Shown here: in pieces, positions 1-8,099 of the stretch
Numbering within the stretch: the first letter of the stretch is position 1
Layout of the letters: each line of letters starts with the position of its first letter
Origin: a virus
IMG/VR virus record: IMGVR_UViG_3300028840_000775
Coordinates: 1 to 22,611 of that record
DNA length: 22,611 nt
Reading direction: 5' to 3' (one strand)
Translations under genes and position numbers: made by a program
Notes under the pieces: generated by a model
Seen by the model: only the letters and a program-made list of their open reading frames with translations
Databases searched by the model: none
What the model was told of the DNA's origin: nothing

Positions 1-218
1 ATGGGAGGCATTCCAAGAAAAGCCCTGAACCTCCCGATAAGGTCTTGCTCTAAGGGTTGAAGCTGCTCATAGCGCTCAGTGGCTATCCTTGCCAGAGCGT
101 CCGTCAGCGGGTCTATACGTCCCGCCGCTTGTGATGCTCTGCTGCTTGCTCGCTCAGAGCCTAAGAAGCCCAGAAGTGCTGAACCGCCTATTGCTATCGG
201 TAACCAAGGAATCGGCAT
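1..218 (-). CDS. Partial: N-terminus of a likely internal virion / DNA-ejection protein
   Basis: An ATG at 218-216 opens a frame that runs off the window edge, leaving 72 visible residues. It begins MPIPWLPIAIGGSALLGFLG, a short Gly/Ala/Leu-rich hydrophobic segment, followed by an Ala-, Arg- and Glu-rich stretch that looks helical. The start is fixed by the strong ATAGGGGG site seven bases upstream, which includes the stop codon of the nozzle gene. In short-tailed phages the gene after the nozzle often encodes an ejected or internal protein whose N-terminus is hydrophobic and rich in small residues, and that is the basis for the call. I recognise no conserved domain in the visible part. A tail-fibre or lysis protein is possible but less likely. 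Confidence 0.6.
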   Translation of the reverse strand, partial: MPIPWLPIAIGGSALLGFLGSERASSRASQAAGRIDPLTDALARIATERYEQLQPLEQDLIGRFRAFLGMPP

Positions 219-222
219 AGTT

Positions 223-230
223 CCCCCTAT
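223..230 (-). promoter_or_regulatory. Ribosome-binding site ATAGGGGG fused to the upstream stop codon
   Basis: On the minus strand the sequence is GAATAGGGGGAACTATG. The TAG is the stop codon of the nozzle gene and the GGGGG is the Shine-Dalgarno-like core for the gene starting at 218. GGGGG can pair with CCUCC of 16S rRNA through one G-U wobble. The same core precedes the starts at 8095, 9103, 18638 and 22010. Confidence 0.65.
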
Positions 231-2164
231 TCTGCTTCGGCTGCGTAGATAGACACGGGTCCAGAGCCGTTAATCCTAATACTGGCCCTTCTGCCGTTGC
301 CCGTGGCTACAAGCCGCCGTTTTGTTGTCCTGTTGCCTGTTATCGTGTGCGTCTGATGCGCAGACCCGTCAAGCATGAGCGTGCCCGTCGCTGTGCAGTT
401 ATCATCAGATGCGTCCACGTCATACTTCATGTATCTTGGGAAATGCCTTCTAGTCTGCAAGGTATAGTCCTTGCTCTGTATATCCCATGTTATCTGAGTA
501 TCGTCGTCGTCCGTGGCCGAGGTCTTTTCAAGCTCCCAGATAAAGCCGTCGTTTGTTCCTGCAAGCAGACGCCTGTTCTGCTCATCCACGGTTACCGTCC
601 TGATCTCAATGCCCCATGTGTAGTAAGACCACCTCTGATTATCCATGTTGTAAATCAGGCAATGCTCAGGATACGTGTTGTCCGTGTCTGCGTACCCGAA
701 GTATATCTTGTTCTGAAACTGGATAAGCCATGCACGGGATAGCTTGCTTGTGTCTATACCGGGTACGCCATTAACCGTTTCCCCCCTGAATATGGGCCTA
801 AACTGCGCCTGAGTGATGTTCCTGTCCTGCCCTGAGTACAGGTATATGCCGTCTATCCCTACGTGATATATCCCATGCCCCTGTACCGCTATGGCCCCCT
901 GAGCACCCTGTGCGCCCGTGATAGACTCCATCTCGATAGGAAAGAATGTGTTCGGTCCCGTGCCTTGGATGTAATATATCTTCTGCTTAGTCAGGGCATA
1001 CGGTTGCCCGTTGCTGAATATGATGCACTGGATCGGGAACTGCGGAGGGGACACCTCAACATAGTATGTCGTGGGCCAATATTCCGGTTGCTTTGCCTTG
1101 CAGTAATAGAGTAGATTGTCCTTAGCAAGAAAGCAGGTGCCGTTATAGTTCGGACCTGCAACGTATGACCCCAAGGGAGGTCTGTCATGATCTGTCGCTA
1201 CTTCAGCGCCAACAGAGCCGTCGGCTGTCGCACTATCGTAGGATATGTAATCATAGCCGTGTGTGATGACGGTGTTGCTGTCAGACGTTTCCGTATCCAC
1301 GGATTCGGTGTAAACTTCTTCCCAGTCAAAGCACCTCTCATCGTCTGTGGCTGAGTCACTTCCCGTAGTTGTGAATTTAACGTCGTCAGTGTCCGTATGA
1401 GAGCTTGTATTCTCCCAGGTATATGTGTACCCATCCTGCATCCCGTAATGGCTTGTACGGGCGTTTAAGGTGGCGTTAAGGTAGTATGTAGAGCCTCCTG
1501 TGAGAGTTCTGTAGATGCGATAGTGAGTAATGCCGTTCAGGGTAGACGTAGACCCCATATCTTCAAGGTCAATCTTGAATAGCAGACTCTGCGATGCGCA
1601 AGTAATGGACAGGTCCGCAGCATCGCTAGGGTCACTCTCATATACGACCGTAGACCCTTCCAGACGGCAATAAGTGTACTTAAAGTTGTAAGCTCCTGTT
1701 AGACCACCCTCAGAGCCTAAACTGATCGTAGGATCGGTAGAAGGGGCCGCAGTACCCCACTCGTATACGGTACTGCCCTCTATACGCTTTCTGTCCGTGC
1801 CGTTTAAGGCAAATACGTTCTCTGTCGTAGCATTGTAGGAGTTATAGAGAATACTGGACCAATCCGCAGAGGTAAGCCCCGTAGCCCTGCTAGTCTCATC
1901 CTCGTAGATGACGCTCCCTGCAAACGTGTACCGGGTGCCGGACTGCTCCCGAATATGCGTGATACCCGTCTGAGCAAGAGCAGTAGAGTTCACCTTGTCG
2001 GATCCGTCACGGGTCTTTACCTGCCCTCCTTGGTCTACACGCAAGTTCTTTAGCCGCTGCATAGACCCTGAGATTACCGTGCTAGGGGGGGTAACCTGCC
2101 CCGGCAAATCCGCAGGGTCCGTTGCAACGTCAAGCTGTCCATTCGGAGTGAAGAATAAAGGCAT
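227..2164 (-). CDS. Tail nozzle / tail tubular protein B-like structural protein
   Basis: A 645-residue virion protein that probably forms the tube below the adaptor ring in a podovirus-like tail. The N-terminus has the pattern of this family: residues 32-43 (SGSMQRLKNLRV) followed by a 'VKTRDGS' turn, meaning 'a set of lines giving an Arg-Asp-Gly-start beta-propeller'. Residues 397-410 (YYIQGTGPNTFFPI) and the later GIYLYSGQD, YNMDNQRWSYY and TNDGFIWELE segments look like propeller blades. Residues about 251-320 form an Asp/Ser/Thr-rich acidic insertion. The ATG lies one base after the TGA of the upstream neck gene (TTTTGATATG) with no clear Shine-Dalgarno, so translation is probably coupled. 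The TAG stop is part of the next gene's ribosome-binding site. The family call rests on domain pattern and position between adaptor and ejection genes. Confidence 0.75.
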   Translation of the reverse strand: MPLFFTPNGQLDVATDPADLPGQVTPPSTVISGSMQRLKNLRVDQGGQVKTRDGSDKVNSTALAQTGITHIREQSGTRYTFAGSVIYEDETSRATGLTSADWSSILYNSYNATTENVFALNGTDRKRIEGSTVYEWGTAAPSTDPTISLGSEGGLTGAYNFKYTYCRLEGSTVVYESDPSDAADLSITCASQSLLFKIDLEDMGSTSTLNGITHYRIYRTLTGGSTYYLNATLNARTSHYGMQDGYTYTWENTSSHTDTDDVKFTTTGSDSATDDERCFDWEEVYTESVDTETSDSNTVITHGYDYISYDSATADGSVGAEVATDHDRPPLGSYVAGPNYNGTCFLAKDNLLYYCKAKQPEYWPTTYYVEVSPPQFPIQCIIFSNGQPYALTKQKIYYIQGTGPNTFFPIEMESITGAQGAQGAIAVQGHGIYHVGIDGIYLYSGQDRNITQAQFRPIFRGETVNGVPGIDTSKLSRAWLIQFQNKIYFGYADTDNTYPEHCLIYNMDNQRWSYYTWGIEIRTVTVDEQNRRLLAGTNDGFIWELEKTSATDDDDTQITWDIQSKDYTLQTRRHFPRYMKYDVDASDDNCTATGTLMLDGSAHQTHTITGNRTTKRRLVATGNGRRASIRINGSGPVSIYAAEAE

Positions 2165-2165
2165 A

Positions 2166-3431
2166 TCAAAATTGAGCCGGGTACGTGTCGGGCAACCTCG
2201 GCCTCATCCTTGTCCTTAGCGGAGGCACATCCGCTGTTTGCAACCTATAATCCCTATCTGCCCTCTGTCCTGATCTATACTGCTTTAGGATACGGTAGCC
2301 TAGCTCTTTTCGCCACCGCCAGTATTCCTCAAGGCTCTGTATGCGCCCGTCCGTGTTCGCGCTGTATGCGGCCTCCAGAGCGCCATATTCGATATATTTT
2401 TGGAGAAATCTAGGGTAGTCACTCTCGTCCGTATAGTCTACAAGATCCGTGGGTAAAACTTCTACCACCACCATAAGGTTATCGTCAGCGTCCACAACGT
2501 CCGTACCGATACCCGATAGCTCATCTACCTGACCCTCTGCGCTCACGACCGTACCGAAGTCCTGATTATCGCTCTCATCGCTGTCAAAGACCGCAATGCC
2601 GTACTCAGAATCAGCATTTACCGTGTCTCTCCAAGTGTCCGAGGACGCATCGCTATACTCGAACGTGTCTGCTGAGTCCTGCGGTCTTTCTTCCCACCGG
2701 AAAGTATGCCATCGAGTATTAGTCGAATCCTCATACGTGATCGAGTTTCCAGAACCGGGGTTATACGCATCCGTTGCTTCCCAATCGTAGGTGTGAGAAT
2801 ACTCATAAACGGGCGTAACCTCGATGTCAGTCCATGACACCGTAGAAGGTAAAGGGTAGATAACCATCTCATTATCGAGAAGGTCCTTGCGATAATAATC
2901 TTGCGGCTTGCCGGAACGTGTGCGCCATGTCCTGTCGTCCGAAGAAAGAGCTTTTTTTGTGATTGCGTCTATAGGGTCTTTATCCCAGTAGATAGCCCTT
3001 AGCTCCGAAAAAGAGCTGTCTATCCATACAGGAGGAGGGGAACCAGGATTGTCCACCATATCCATGAAAGCTTCCCACGGTTGCGTAAACTCGTACACGG
3101 CCTCAGATGTAGCAGCACCAGCCCCGGCTACATGCTCTGCCTCAAACTGAGCAACATGCACGTAGTCTGCTTGGTCAAAGAACTTAAGCGCCTGATATAT
3201 ATAGCCATGCGTGTTGTTAGTGTGCCTCCACTCCCACTCGTATAGGTAAGACTCCTGGTACAGCGGAGGCACCCGTATGTTCTGGACGTTCTGAAGCAAA
3301 CCCTCAACCTCTTGGTTAAGGTTCTTCTGGCTTATGTTGTAGAGCCGCAGCAGTACCGTCTCATCCCAGATGTTACCATCGGGATCTCTCAGATACCGCC
3401 TTATACGGGTCAGATGATCGTCCCAATCCAT
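2166..3431 (-). CDS. Putative neck / second head-tail adaptor protein
   Basis: A 421-residue acidic protein rich in Trp, Tyr and Asp. Residues 1-60 follow the adaptor-like pattern of a short charged helix, 'W-[DE]-[DE]-x-x-L-L-x-x-[LI]-N' and a second helix (WDETVLLRLYNISQKNLN, 22-39). The C-terminus (about 338-390) contains FLQKYIEYGALEAAYSAN followed by a Trp/Arg-rich helix, typical of the end of adaptor proteins. Between them, residues about 215-316 form an acidic Ser/Asp/Thr-rich insertion. The start has a GGAG site seven bases upstream (GGAGAGAGAGTATG). The gene overlaps the preceding adaptor gene by 59 bases. The structural role is inferred from position and pattern. I cannot name a family with certainty. 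Confidence 0.55.
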   Translation of the reverse strand: MDWDDHLTRIRRYLRDPDGNIWDETVLLRLYNISQKNLNQEVEGLLQNVQNIRVPPLYQESYLYEWEWRHTNNTHGYIYQALKFFDQADYVHVAQFEAEHVAGAGAATSEAVYEFTQPWEAFMDMVDNPGSPPPVWIDSSFSELRAIYWDKDPIDAITKKALSSDDRTWRTRSGKPQDYYRKDLLDNEMVIYPLPSTVSWTDIEVTPVYEYSHTYDWEATDAYNPGSGNSITYEDSTNTRWHTFRWEERPQDSADTFEYSDASSDTWRDTVNADSEYGIAVFDSDESDNQDFGTVVSAEGQVDELSGIGTDVVDADDNLMVVVEVLPTDLVDYTDESDYPRFLQKYIEYGALEAAYSANTDGRIQSLEEYWRWRKELGYRILKQYRSGQRADRDYRLQTADVPPLRTRMRPRLPDTYPAQF

Positions 3432-4047
3432 ACTCTCTCTCCGCCTGCTCAGGATATAGCTGCTGAATCCCCAGCCGCTTCAAGTATTTGTTATGGTTCG
3501 CTATGGCGTTCTTAGCATCCCCTCGGCCTGCGTAGAACTCTCCCACTGCGTAGTACACTGCCGCCCACTGGTAATCGTCCCGAAGCTTTATGCGCTCCTC
3601 ATCAGACGTGTACCTGTCCGGTATGACAACCGCCTCTATCTCAAGAATGTCGCTACTCGTATCGGCCATAGGATGAAACCCTACAATGTCCACGCCGATC
3701 ATGAAATAACGCTCAGGAGGACCGGAATTGTGCAGCCAACGGGGGTTATATTGAAGTAGCCAGTTAAAGTCCACCTGATCCAGCCGTCGCCGCCTGCCGA
3801 ATATCCACACGTTCGTAAGCCACGCTATGTCATCCTGCCGGAAGTCCAGCCGGTAGAAATGATGGTCTGCCTTTAGAGGCAAATGGTATGTTCTCTTACC
3901 CGACCCCGTAAGCATGGATATCTCTTCTATGGCGTCATTCAAGCTCTCTCGGATAGGGGCCATGCCCGTGTCGTCGTCACTGAAAACGTCAGGAGAAGAA
4001 GTATCCTCCCCTATGAGTTCCAGCACATGCGTTTCAAGCGTGTTCAT
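3373..4047 (-). CDS. Head-tail adaptor protein (gp11/tail tubular A-like)
   Basis: A 224-residue protein that fits the phage adaptor family, which forms the ring joining portal to tail. The N-terminal half has an Asp-rich loop and a helix (MAPIRESLNDAIEEISMLTG) followed by a beta-rich region with LDQVDFNWLLQYNPRW and a 'P-x-[RY]-Y-x-x-G-x-D-I-x-G-F-x-P' strand pair. The C-terminal third is helical (DDYQWAAVYYAVGEFYAG, then a repeated Asn/Lys helix). Its ATG overlaps the TGA of the upstream sulfotransferase gene as ATGA (4047-4044), which shows how tightly the accessory block is stitched to the tail module. It lies directly ahead of the second neck protein and the nozzle, as expected in a podovirus-type cluster. 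Confidence 0.7.
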   Translation of the reverse strand: MNTLETHVLELIGEDTSSPDVFSDDDTGMAPIRESLNDAIEEISMLTGSGKRTYHLPLKADHHFYRLDFRQDDIAWLTNVWIFGRRRRLDQVDFNWLLQYNPRWLHNSGPPERYFMIGVDIVGFHPMADTSSDILEIEAVVIPDRYTSDEERIKLRDDYQWAAVYYAVGEFYAGRGDAKNAIANHNKYLKRLGIQQLYPEQAEREYGLGRSSDPYKAVSERSRW

Positions 4048-4763
4048 CCTAGCAAGATATCCTTGGCTCTGTTAATGTACTCAAGATCAGCAAATGATAG
4101 CACGTCCCCGTAGCCACCCACCTTGCCTTGTCGTATCTTCGCGCTGTCCGGGTTATCAGACGTAGGCGCAAGAGGGCTTCCCATATATTCAGGTTGCCGA
4201 CTTAACTTCTGCATCTTCTTGAAGCTATGCTGTTCCACGGTTTCCTGCAAAAGCTCTGTATATACGTTAAAGCCTATCCAATGAAGCATCTCTCCAAAAG
4301 CGCACAGGCAACTCTCCTGTAAGTCCTCATAGGATATCTTGAATAGGCTCTTGAAGTTGCTCTCATTGTCTTTCATCATACGGTAGAAGCAGCATATCTT
4401 AGCTATCCCGTGCTTCGGGTCGCGCAACATATCTGAGATAGTGCCTTCGTACGGAGGACACTCCCGATGTTTCATGTGGTAATAGTAAGACACCAGCGTA
4501 TCTTCTATCCCCCTGGTTAGAAACACCGTAGGGGCGCATAGCAATGGCGTTAAGTCTGCCTGATGATAGAAACCCCTGCTCTCTCTTGGCTCTGTGCCAA
4601 AGTGCGTCCACTCAGACCCCCATGCTCCCTGTTTCATCTGCTGATACACATCGTATAGCGTCGTGTACTTCAGATTCAGCAACCGGGCCAAGTAATAGTG
4701 ATACATGAAGCATAACCACGTTCTCCCCGACTTCGGGTAGCTGATGAAATACTTCGCAGGCAT
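4044..4763 (-). CDS. PAPS-dependent sulfotransferase (Sulfotransfer_1 type)
   Basis: A 239-residue enzyme predicted to move a sulfonate group from PAPS to a hydroxyl or amine acceptor, probably a sugar. The three family hallmarks are in the right order: the 5'-phosphosulfate loop YPKSGRTWL at residues 9-17 with the catalytic Lys11, the 3'-phosphate segment TRGIEDTLVSYYYH at 83-96 with Arg84 and Ser92, and the C-terminal RQGKVGGYGD at 211-220. The length is slightly short for the family but nothing essential seems missing. No signal peptide is visible, so it acts in the host cytoplasm and must use host PAPS, since no APS/PAPS genes are present here. It starts two bases after the upstream stop without a clear Shine-Dalgarno and overlaps the adaptor gene by ATGA. 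The acceptor is unknown. Confidence 0.9.
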   Translation of the reverse strand: MPAKYFISYPKSGRTWLCFMYHYYLARLLNLKYTTLYDVYQQMKQGAWGSEWTHFGTEPRESRGFYHQADLTPLLCAPTVFLTRGIEDTLVSYYYHMKHRECPPYEGTISDMLRDPKHGIAKICCFYRMMKDNESNFKSLFKISYEDLQESCLCAFGEMLHWIGFNVYTELLQETVEQHSFKKMQKLSRQPEYMGSPLAPTSDNPDSAKIRQGKVGGYGDVLSFADLEYINRAKDILLG

Positions 4764-4765
4764 AG

Positions 4766-5074
4766 TTATGTTTGCCTAAACCAGATATGCACCTTCCCGT
4801 GAGACAACGAATCCAGCTTAAACTTGTGGATCGGCATATACGGAGAGAAAGGGCCAATCTGCCATGCTACCGCCCCAAAGCCTAGCTGATTCGCGACGGG
4901 CTGTATCGTACCCACCAGATTCGCGTCATTGACTGTCATAGCAACCGCACTATCATGGGTAATGTCCCCAGCATCGTCGATCCACTGGATAAGCATTATC
5001 AGCTTGCCTTCGTCCTCCCAGATAGTTCCCACGGTATCCAGCACGTAGGGGTTGCCATCCGTTTGATTCGCCAT
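4766..5074 (-). CDS. Hypothetical 102-residue protein between the sulfotransferases
   Basis: I do not recognise a family. The protein (MANQTDGNPYVLDTVGTIWE...) seems beta-rich, with alternating hydrophobic residues (KLIMLIQWID, AVAMTV, FGAVAWQIG, KVHIWF), as in small virion or attachment-accessory proteins. I chose the ATG at 5074 because GGGGG lies five bases upstream (AAGGGGGATTCATG). A TTG at 5089 in the same frame would place that site inside the coding region. It follows a 72-base gap that may fold, and ends two bases before the sulfotransferase start. Its place between two sulfotransferases suggests it belongs to the accessory block, but its role is unknown. Confidence 0.7.
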   Translation of the reverse strand: MANQTDGNPYVLDTVGTIWEDEGKLIMLIQWIDDAGDITHDSAVAMTVNDANLVGTIQPVANQLGFGAVAWQIGPFSPYMPIHKFKLDSLSHGKVHIWFRQT

Positions 5075-5146
5075 GAATCCCCCTTGCAAGTGGCGGCAGA
5101 CCGTGGATAGGGCACGGCCAATTAAGGGTTTCCCACCGCCTTAGTT
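5075..5146 (-). other. Short intergenic region with nested inverted repeats
   Basis: No open frame is visible in these 72 bases. Two inverted repeats are nested: GGCGG/CCGCC arms at 5136-5140 and 5092-5096, and inside them CCGTG/CACGG arms at 5113-5117 and 5101-5105 with a 7-base loop. There is no T-run after the outer stem, so a rho-independent terminator is unlikely. An mRNA-processing or stabilising structure is possible. It ends in the AAGGGGG ribosome-binding site of the gene at 5074. Confidence 0.35.
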
Positions 5147-5449
5147 TTATGGGCCGCTTACAATCCACTCATTGTAGGCGTGTAGAACCTGTCCGCCCTC
5201 ATGAAAAGCATTCTCGTTCATTGCCTCAAGCTTGTCTATCCGCCTGATCTCATCCGTGGCGTCTACACTCGCAGACATGGGTTCGCTCGGAACATGCGTG
5301 ATATTGATAGCAAAAGGCTCCACGCAAGTCCCTGAACTCGAAGTCGTGACCGAAGCAAGAGTCCCAAACCGGATCACCGCCTGCCCGTTCTTCTCTCCGT
5401 TGACCACCGGAATGCGCTTCATGAATACTGTACGTCTTGTGATAGCCAT
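5147..5449 (-). CDS. Hypothetical 100-residue protein
   Basis: No family recognised. The N-terminus is basic (MAITRRTVFMKRIPVVNG), the middle is beta-like and Ser/Thr-rich (around ASVTTSSSGTC), and the C-terminal third contains a charged helix (DEIRRIDKLEAMNENAF). The start is well supported: GGAGG lies five bases upstream (GGAGGAAACATG). The gene overlaps the end of the upstream sulfotransferase by 31 bases, more than the usual 1-4 bases seen elsewhere here. It could be a small virion component, since similar mixed beta/coil proteins are common in phage structural clusters, but the sequence does not prove this. Confidence 0.7.
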   Translation of the reverse strand: MAITRRTVFMKRIPVVNGEKNGQAVIRFGTLASVTTSSSGTCVEPFAINITHVPSEPMSASVDATDEIRRIDKLEAMNENAFHEGGQVLHAYNEWIVSGP

Positions 5450-6108
5450 GTTTCCTCCATTCTGTTATAGCCTAACAACTTAAAATCATCCTCGTAGAAC
5501 TGATATATAGGCCATCCCTCGCCATGCTGGTAATACTCAAGATATGGCTCGTGACCGCTCTTCCATTCGTTTTTCCACTCAAGCTCTTTCATTGGCATAC
5601 GCAGGGTCTGAAGCAACCGGTGCCAATCCTGTTCCATGTTCTCATAATGGCCTATAAAGTCCATCATGCACTCACCGTTAATGTGTGTATAGTGCGTCTG
5701 GGGCTGACAGTGCATGGCTATGTTCGGCCAGTTGATAATCTCGAAGTCCTTGGTAATCGTGGCCCGTTTTCTGTAACCCGTAGGAATCCCCTTTATGAAG
5801 TCTTCCCACTCAAACCCGAAATGATGACAAAGGCTCACCGCCCTATCGTAAGGGTTCCGCACGAAGCTAAATATGAAGTAATCATCTATACCGTCCTTGT
5901 GGGAAAGATTCTGCAAAAAGCCCATCGCAGCTTCGCCGTGGACAGTCTGTACCCCTAGATCTCTGAAAGCCTGGTGCATAGCCCTGGATGCGCACTTGGG
6001 GCATTGATTGAATATCCACTTTCCCGCAGGGCTGATTATAGGAAAGCCTCTTGTCCTGTACCCGAGTCCTATCAGGTATGAGATAAACATCTCGTTCCGA
6101 GTCATCAT
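5419..6108 (-). CDS. Sulfotransferase family protein (Sulfotransfer_2-like)
   Basis: A 229-residue protein with the layout of the carbohydrate sulfotransferase branch that has a Pro-Lys-Cys loop. Residues 36-44 (CPKCASRAM) match the 5'-phosphosulfate-binding loop with the key Lys38. Residues 82-92 (FVRNPYDRAVS) match the 3'-phosphate-binding motif, with Arg84 and Ser92. Several Trp- and Tyr-rich segments follow, and the C-terminus ends in YNRMEETW. It is not similar enough to the other sulfotransferase (4763-4044) to be a recent copy: the loops belong to different subfamilies. The ATG forms an ATGA overlap with the upstream gene and has GGAGG eight bases upstream. The second codon is also ATG. 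The substrate is unknown, but neighbouring glycosyltransferases suggest a glycan. Confidence 0.8.
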   Translation of the reverse strand: MMTRNEMFISYLIGLGYRTRGFPIISPAGKWIFNQCPKCASRAMHQAFRDLGVQTVHGEAAMGFLQNLSHKDGIDDYFIFSFVRNPYDRAVSLCHHFGFEWEDFIKGIPTGYRKRATITKDFEIINWPNIAMHCQPQTHYTHINGECMMDFIGHYENMEQDWHRLLQTLRMPMKELEWKNEWKSGHEPYLEYYQHGEGWPIYQFYEDDFKLLGYNRMEETWLSQDVQYS

Positions 6109-6713
6109 CCCACGCCCCTCCTCTGGTAATCAATAGACGGCATATAAGCGGTGTTTACTTTCAAGCCCGTCAGCTTCTTGACCTGAATATAATGCTGGAG
6201 CTTCTGTATGGCCCAGTTATACTGCTCACAGTAATCAGGAGCCGGTCCCTGAATATGCCCATCATTGTTCTCGTCCCAGTCAAAGCCGTGATTAACCTGT
6301 AACAAATCGGTTAAGAACCCGTCAGAAGCAAAAAACACCCGCCCGTGTATCCCTACGTTACGGAGCCTGCTTTGCTCGTTCCTGAATATGAATACAACGT
6401 CATCTGTGAACTTAGCTATATCGTCAAATTGCACAACGGGGCTTACGACATTATGGCCCCGAATCACCGGCTTTATGTGCATGTCGTCGTGCATAAAAAG
6501 CGTATCACCGCCATTCCAGAGAGTTTTCAGGTAGTAATCATACGCCCCAAACTCTAGGCCCCGGTTCTCTCGTTCATGATAGTTGTAAGGGTAGCCGTCT
6601 CTGTCCGCCCAGGGCTGATTCCCAATGACAGAGACCGGATGCTTCTTATGCACTTGCCTTAGAAGCCGCATAAAGTCCGGGTTATAGTACCACCCGCATA
6701 CGCATACATTCAT
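6105..6713 (-). CDS. Putative glycosyltransferase (GT-A-like, 202 aa)
   Basis: The protein begins MNVCVCGWYYNPDF, a first beta strand like those in glycosyltransferases. It then has NRGLEFGAYDYYL at residues 50-62, resembling the 'N-x-G-x-[ED]-x-G-A-[YF]' motif of rhamnan-synthesis and related transferases, followed by MHDDMHI at 74-80, a plausible metal-binding Asp-Asp motif. The C-terminal half includes a Tyr/Gln-rich helical region. The start at 6713 is chosen because it forms ATGA with the upstream stop and has GGAG upstream. A longer in-frame reading back to 6776 has no such support and would overlap the previous gene by 67 bases. The protein is short for a glycosyltransferase, so acceptor recognition may be minimal or supplied by a partner. 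Confidence 0.6.
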   Translation of the reverse strand: MNVCVCGWYYNPDFMRLLRQVHKKHPVSVIGNQPWADRDGYPYNYHERENRGLEFGAYDYYLKTLWNGGDTLFMHDDMHIKPVIRGHNVVSPVVQFDDIAKFTDDVVFIFRNEQSRLRNVGIHGRVFFASDGFLTDLLQVNHGFDWDENNDGHIQGPAPDYCEQYNWAIQKLQHYIQVKKLTGLKVNTAYMPSIDYQRRGVG

Positions 6714-8095
6714 CTCGGCTCCTTTTTGATAAAAACGCAGTCGCTCACAATAAGCATGTCCTTTTCCGCCACCCACGCCATGAACTCGGGTCTTTCCATA
6801 AAGACATGCTCTATATTAGAGTCGTCGCGCAAACGCATAAAGTTTGTCATCAGGTTGCCACCAACCGCCAGAGAATCGTATATCCTGTCCAGCGTTTCTC
6901 GCCAGTCTTTCAAGTGCTCAATAGAGTCCAGGCAGATGCAATAATGAAGACTATCAGGCTCAGGCCAGCCAAATGTAACGTTTGTAAGACCATGCTTCTT
7001 GCAGCGCCATTTCAGAAACTCGTATGCGCAAGCACCGTCCACATCCACGAAATAAACGTGCTTGCCGCGCTTTGCCAACTCAAAGCCTACGACACCGCAC
7101 CCGCAGCCAAAGTCCATACCGACCAGCTTGGTCGGTTTGAGTTCTTCAAGCAGAGTTGCCATGGTCAGCTTAGGAAACGCAGCATGATGGAACACTACTT
7201 GCCGCTGTAGCTGTGCTGGACCCATATGCGCATAATACTCTCTCGTTCCGAGGCCGTACTTCTTCTCCAGCTCAAGACTCATCCAGCCATATTTCTCAAA
7301 ACCCTCATTGAATGCCTTGTCCATGTCCCGTTCGCTAATGCCAAGATACTCAGCAGCATCCGTTTTCAGCTTGTAGAGGATATTGTCCGTCTTCCAAGAA
7401 AGCTCCTGCTCTGTGCCGGTAAAGAAATCGTCCTTGCGCGAAAACTGGTTCTTGTTCCTAGACGTTATGACAACACGATCATTCATGACATGCCCGATCT
7501 CAAGGGTAGGATCGTTATACACCTTGAAACCAGCATCCCTGGCCTTCTTGCAAATCTGAACGTCCGTGCCGTAGGTGAACTCAGGCTCAAACCAGGGAGG
7601 CCCGAGCTTGTCAAAGACTTTCATCTTGATGAGCATACATCCACCGCCCTGTACGGCACGTTCTTGTATAGACTCTCCAAGGTCAAGCTCTGATATGAAG
7701 AAAGGGTCTCCCTGCTCGTTCTCGTCCATAATAACGGGCTTGCCATGACCCCCTCGCTGATAGTACACTGGCCCTACGATATCCACGTCATGCTCAAGGA
7801 GCTGCTTGAGAAAGTCATACGCCTCCGCACCCTTGCTAGGATCGCCTGAACTCTCGTTAATGTCTATGATGTGGTCATCGTCCATCATGAGTAGCCAGTC
7901 TGCCGCTACCTGAAGAGCCACTTCTACGATGTTATTCCTTGCCCTGAATTGCTCTGACTTACCCTTAATGCAAAGAAAGAACTCGTAGTCTGTGTATCTT
8001 CTGCCCAAGTGAAAAGCAAACCGCATATAGTCTTCCAGCGTCTCGGGCGGTACGCCGGCATAGCACGGTATGCCTATACATATCCTTTCCTTCAT
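6710..8095 (-). CDS. Glycosyltransferase-methyltransferase fusion protein
   Basis: A 461-residue two-domain enzyme. Residues 1-240 form a family-2-like GT-A domain: ICIGIPCYAG strand at 5-14, then LLMMDDDHIID at 68-78 with the metal-binding Asp triplet at 72-74. Residues about 320-460 form a Rossmann methyltransferase: SAM-binding VGMDFGCGCG at 325-334, an acidic FVDVDG at 349-354, and CLDSIEHL at 388-395, the typical post-motif loop. It probably adds a sugar and methylates it or a neighbouring sugar. The start at 8095 sits seven bases after ATAGGGGG, whose TAG is the upstream gene's stop. An in-frame start at 8152 would overlap that gene by 49 bases and is rejected. It overlaps the next gene by ATGA. 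Another fusion of the same design lies at 17693-16338. Confidence 0.85.
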   Translation of the reverse strand: MKERICIGIPCYAGVPPETLEDYMRFAFHLGRRYTDYEFFLCIKGKSEQFRARNNIVEVALQVAADWLLMMDDDHIIDINESSGDPSKGAEAYDFLKQLLEHDVDIVGPVYYQRGGHGKPVIMDENEQGDPFFISELDLGESIQERAVQGGGCMLIKMKVFDKLGPPWFEPEFTYGTDVQICKKARDAGFKVYNDPTLEIGHVMNDRVVITSRNKNQFSRKDDFFTGTEQELSWKTDNILYKLKTDAAEYLGISERDMDKAFNEGFEKYGWMSLELEKKYGLGTREYYAHMGPAQLQRQVVFHHAAFPKLTMATLLEELKPTKLVGMDFGCGCGVVGFELAKRGKHVYFVDVDGACAYEFLKWRCKKHGLTNVTFGWPEPDSLHYCICLDSIEHLKDWRETLDRIYDSLAVGGNLMTNFMRLRDDSNIEHVFMERPEFMAWVAEKDMLIVSDCVFIKKEPR

Positions 8096-8099
8096 AAAT

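Noticed and set aside
5524-5958. Plus-strand frame of 144 residues
   Set aside because: It is antisense to the sulfotransferase, with no ribosome-binding site and odd Val/Leu-rich composition, so it is a shadow.
6714-6776. Longer start of the small glycosyltransferase at 6776
   Set aside because: It has no ribosome-binding site, overlaps the previous gene by 67 bases, and the ATGA junction at 6713 is better.
7226-7693. Plus-strand frame of 155 residues
   Set aside because: It lies wholly antisense to the glycosyltransferase-methyltransferase fusion gene, with no family features.
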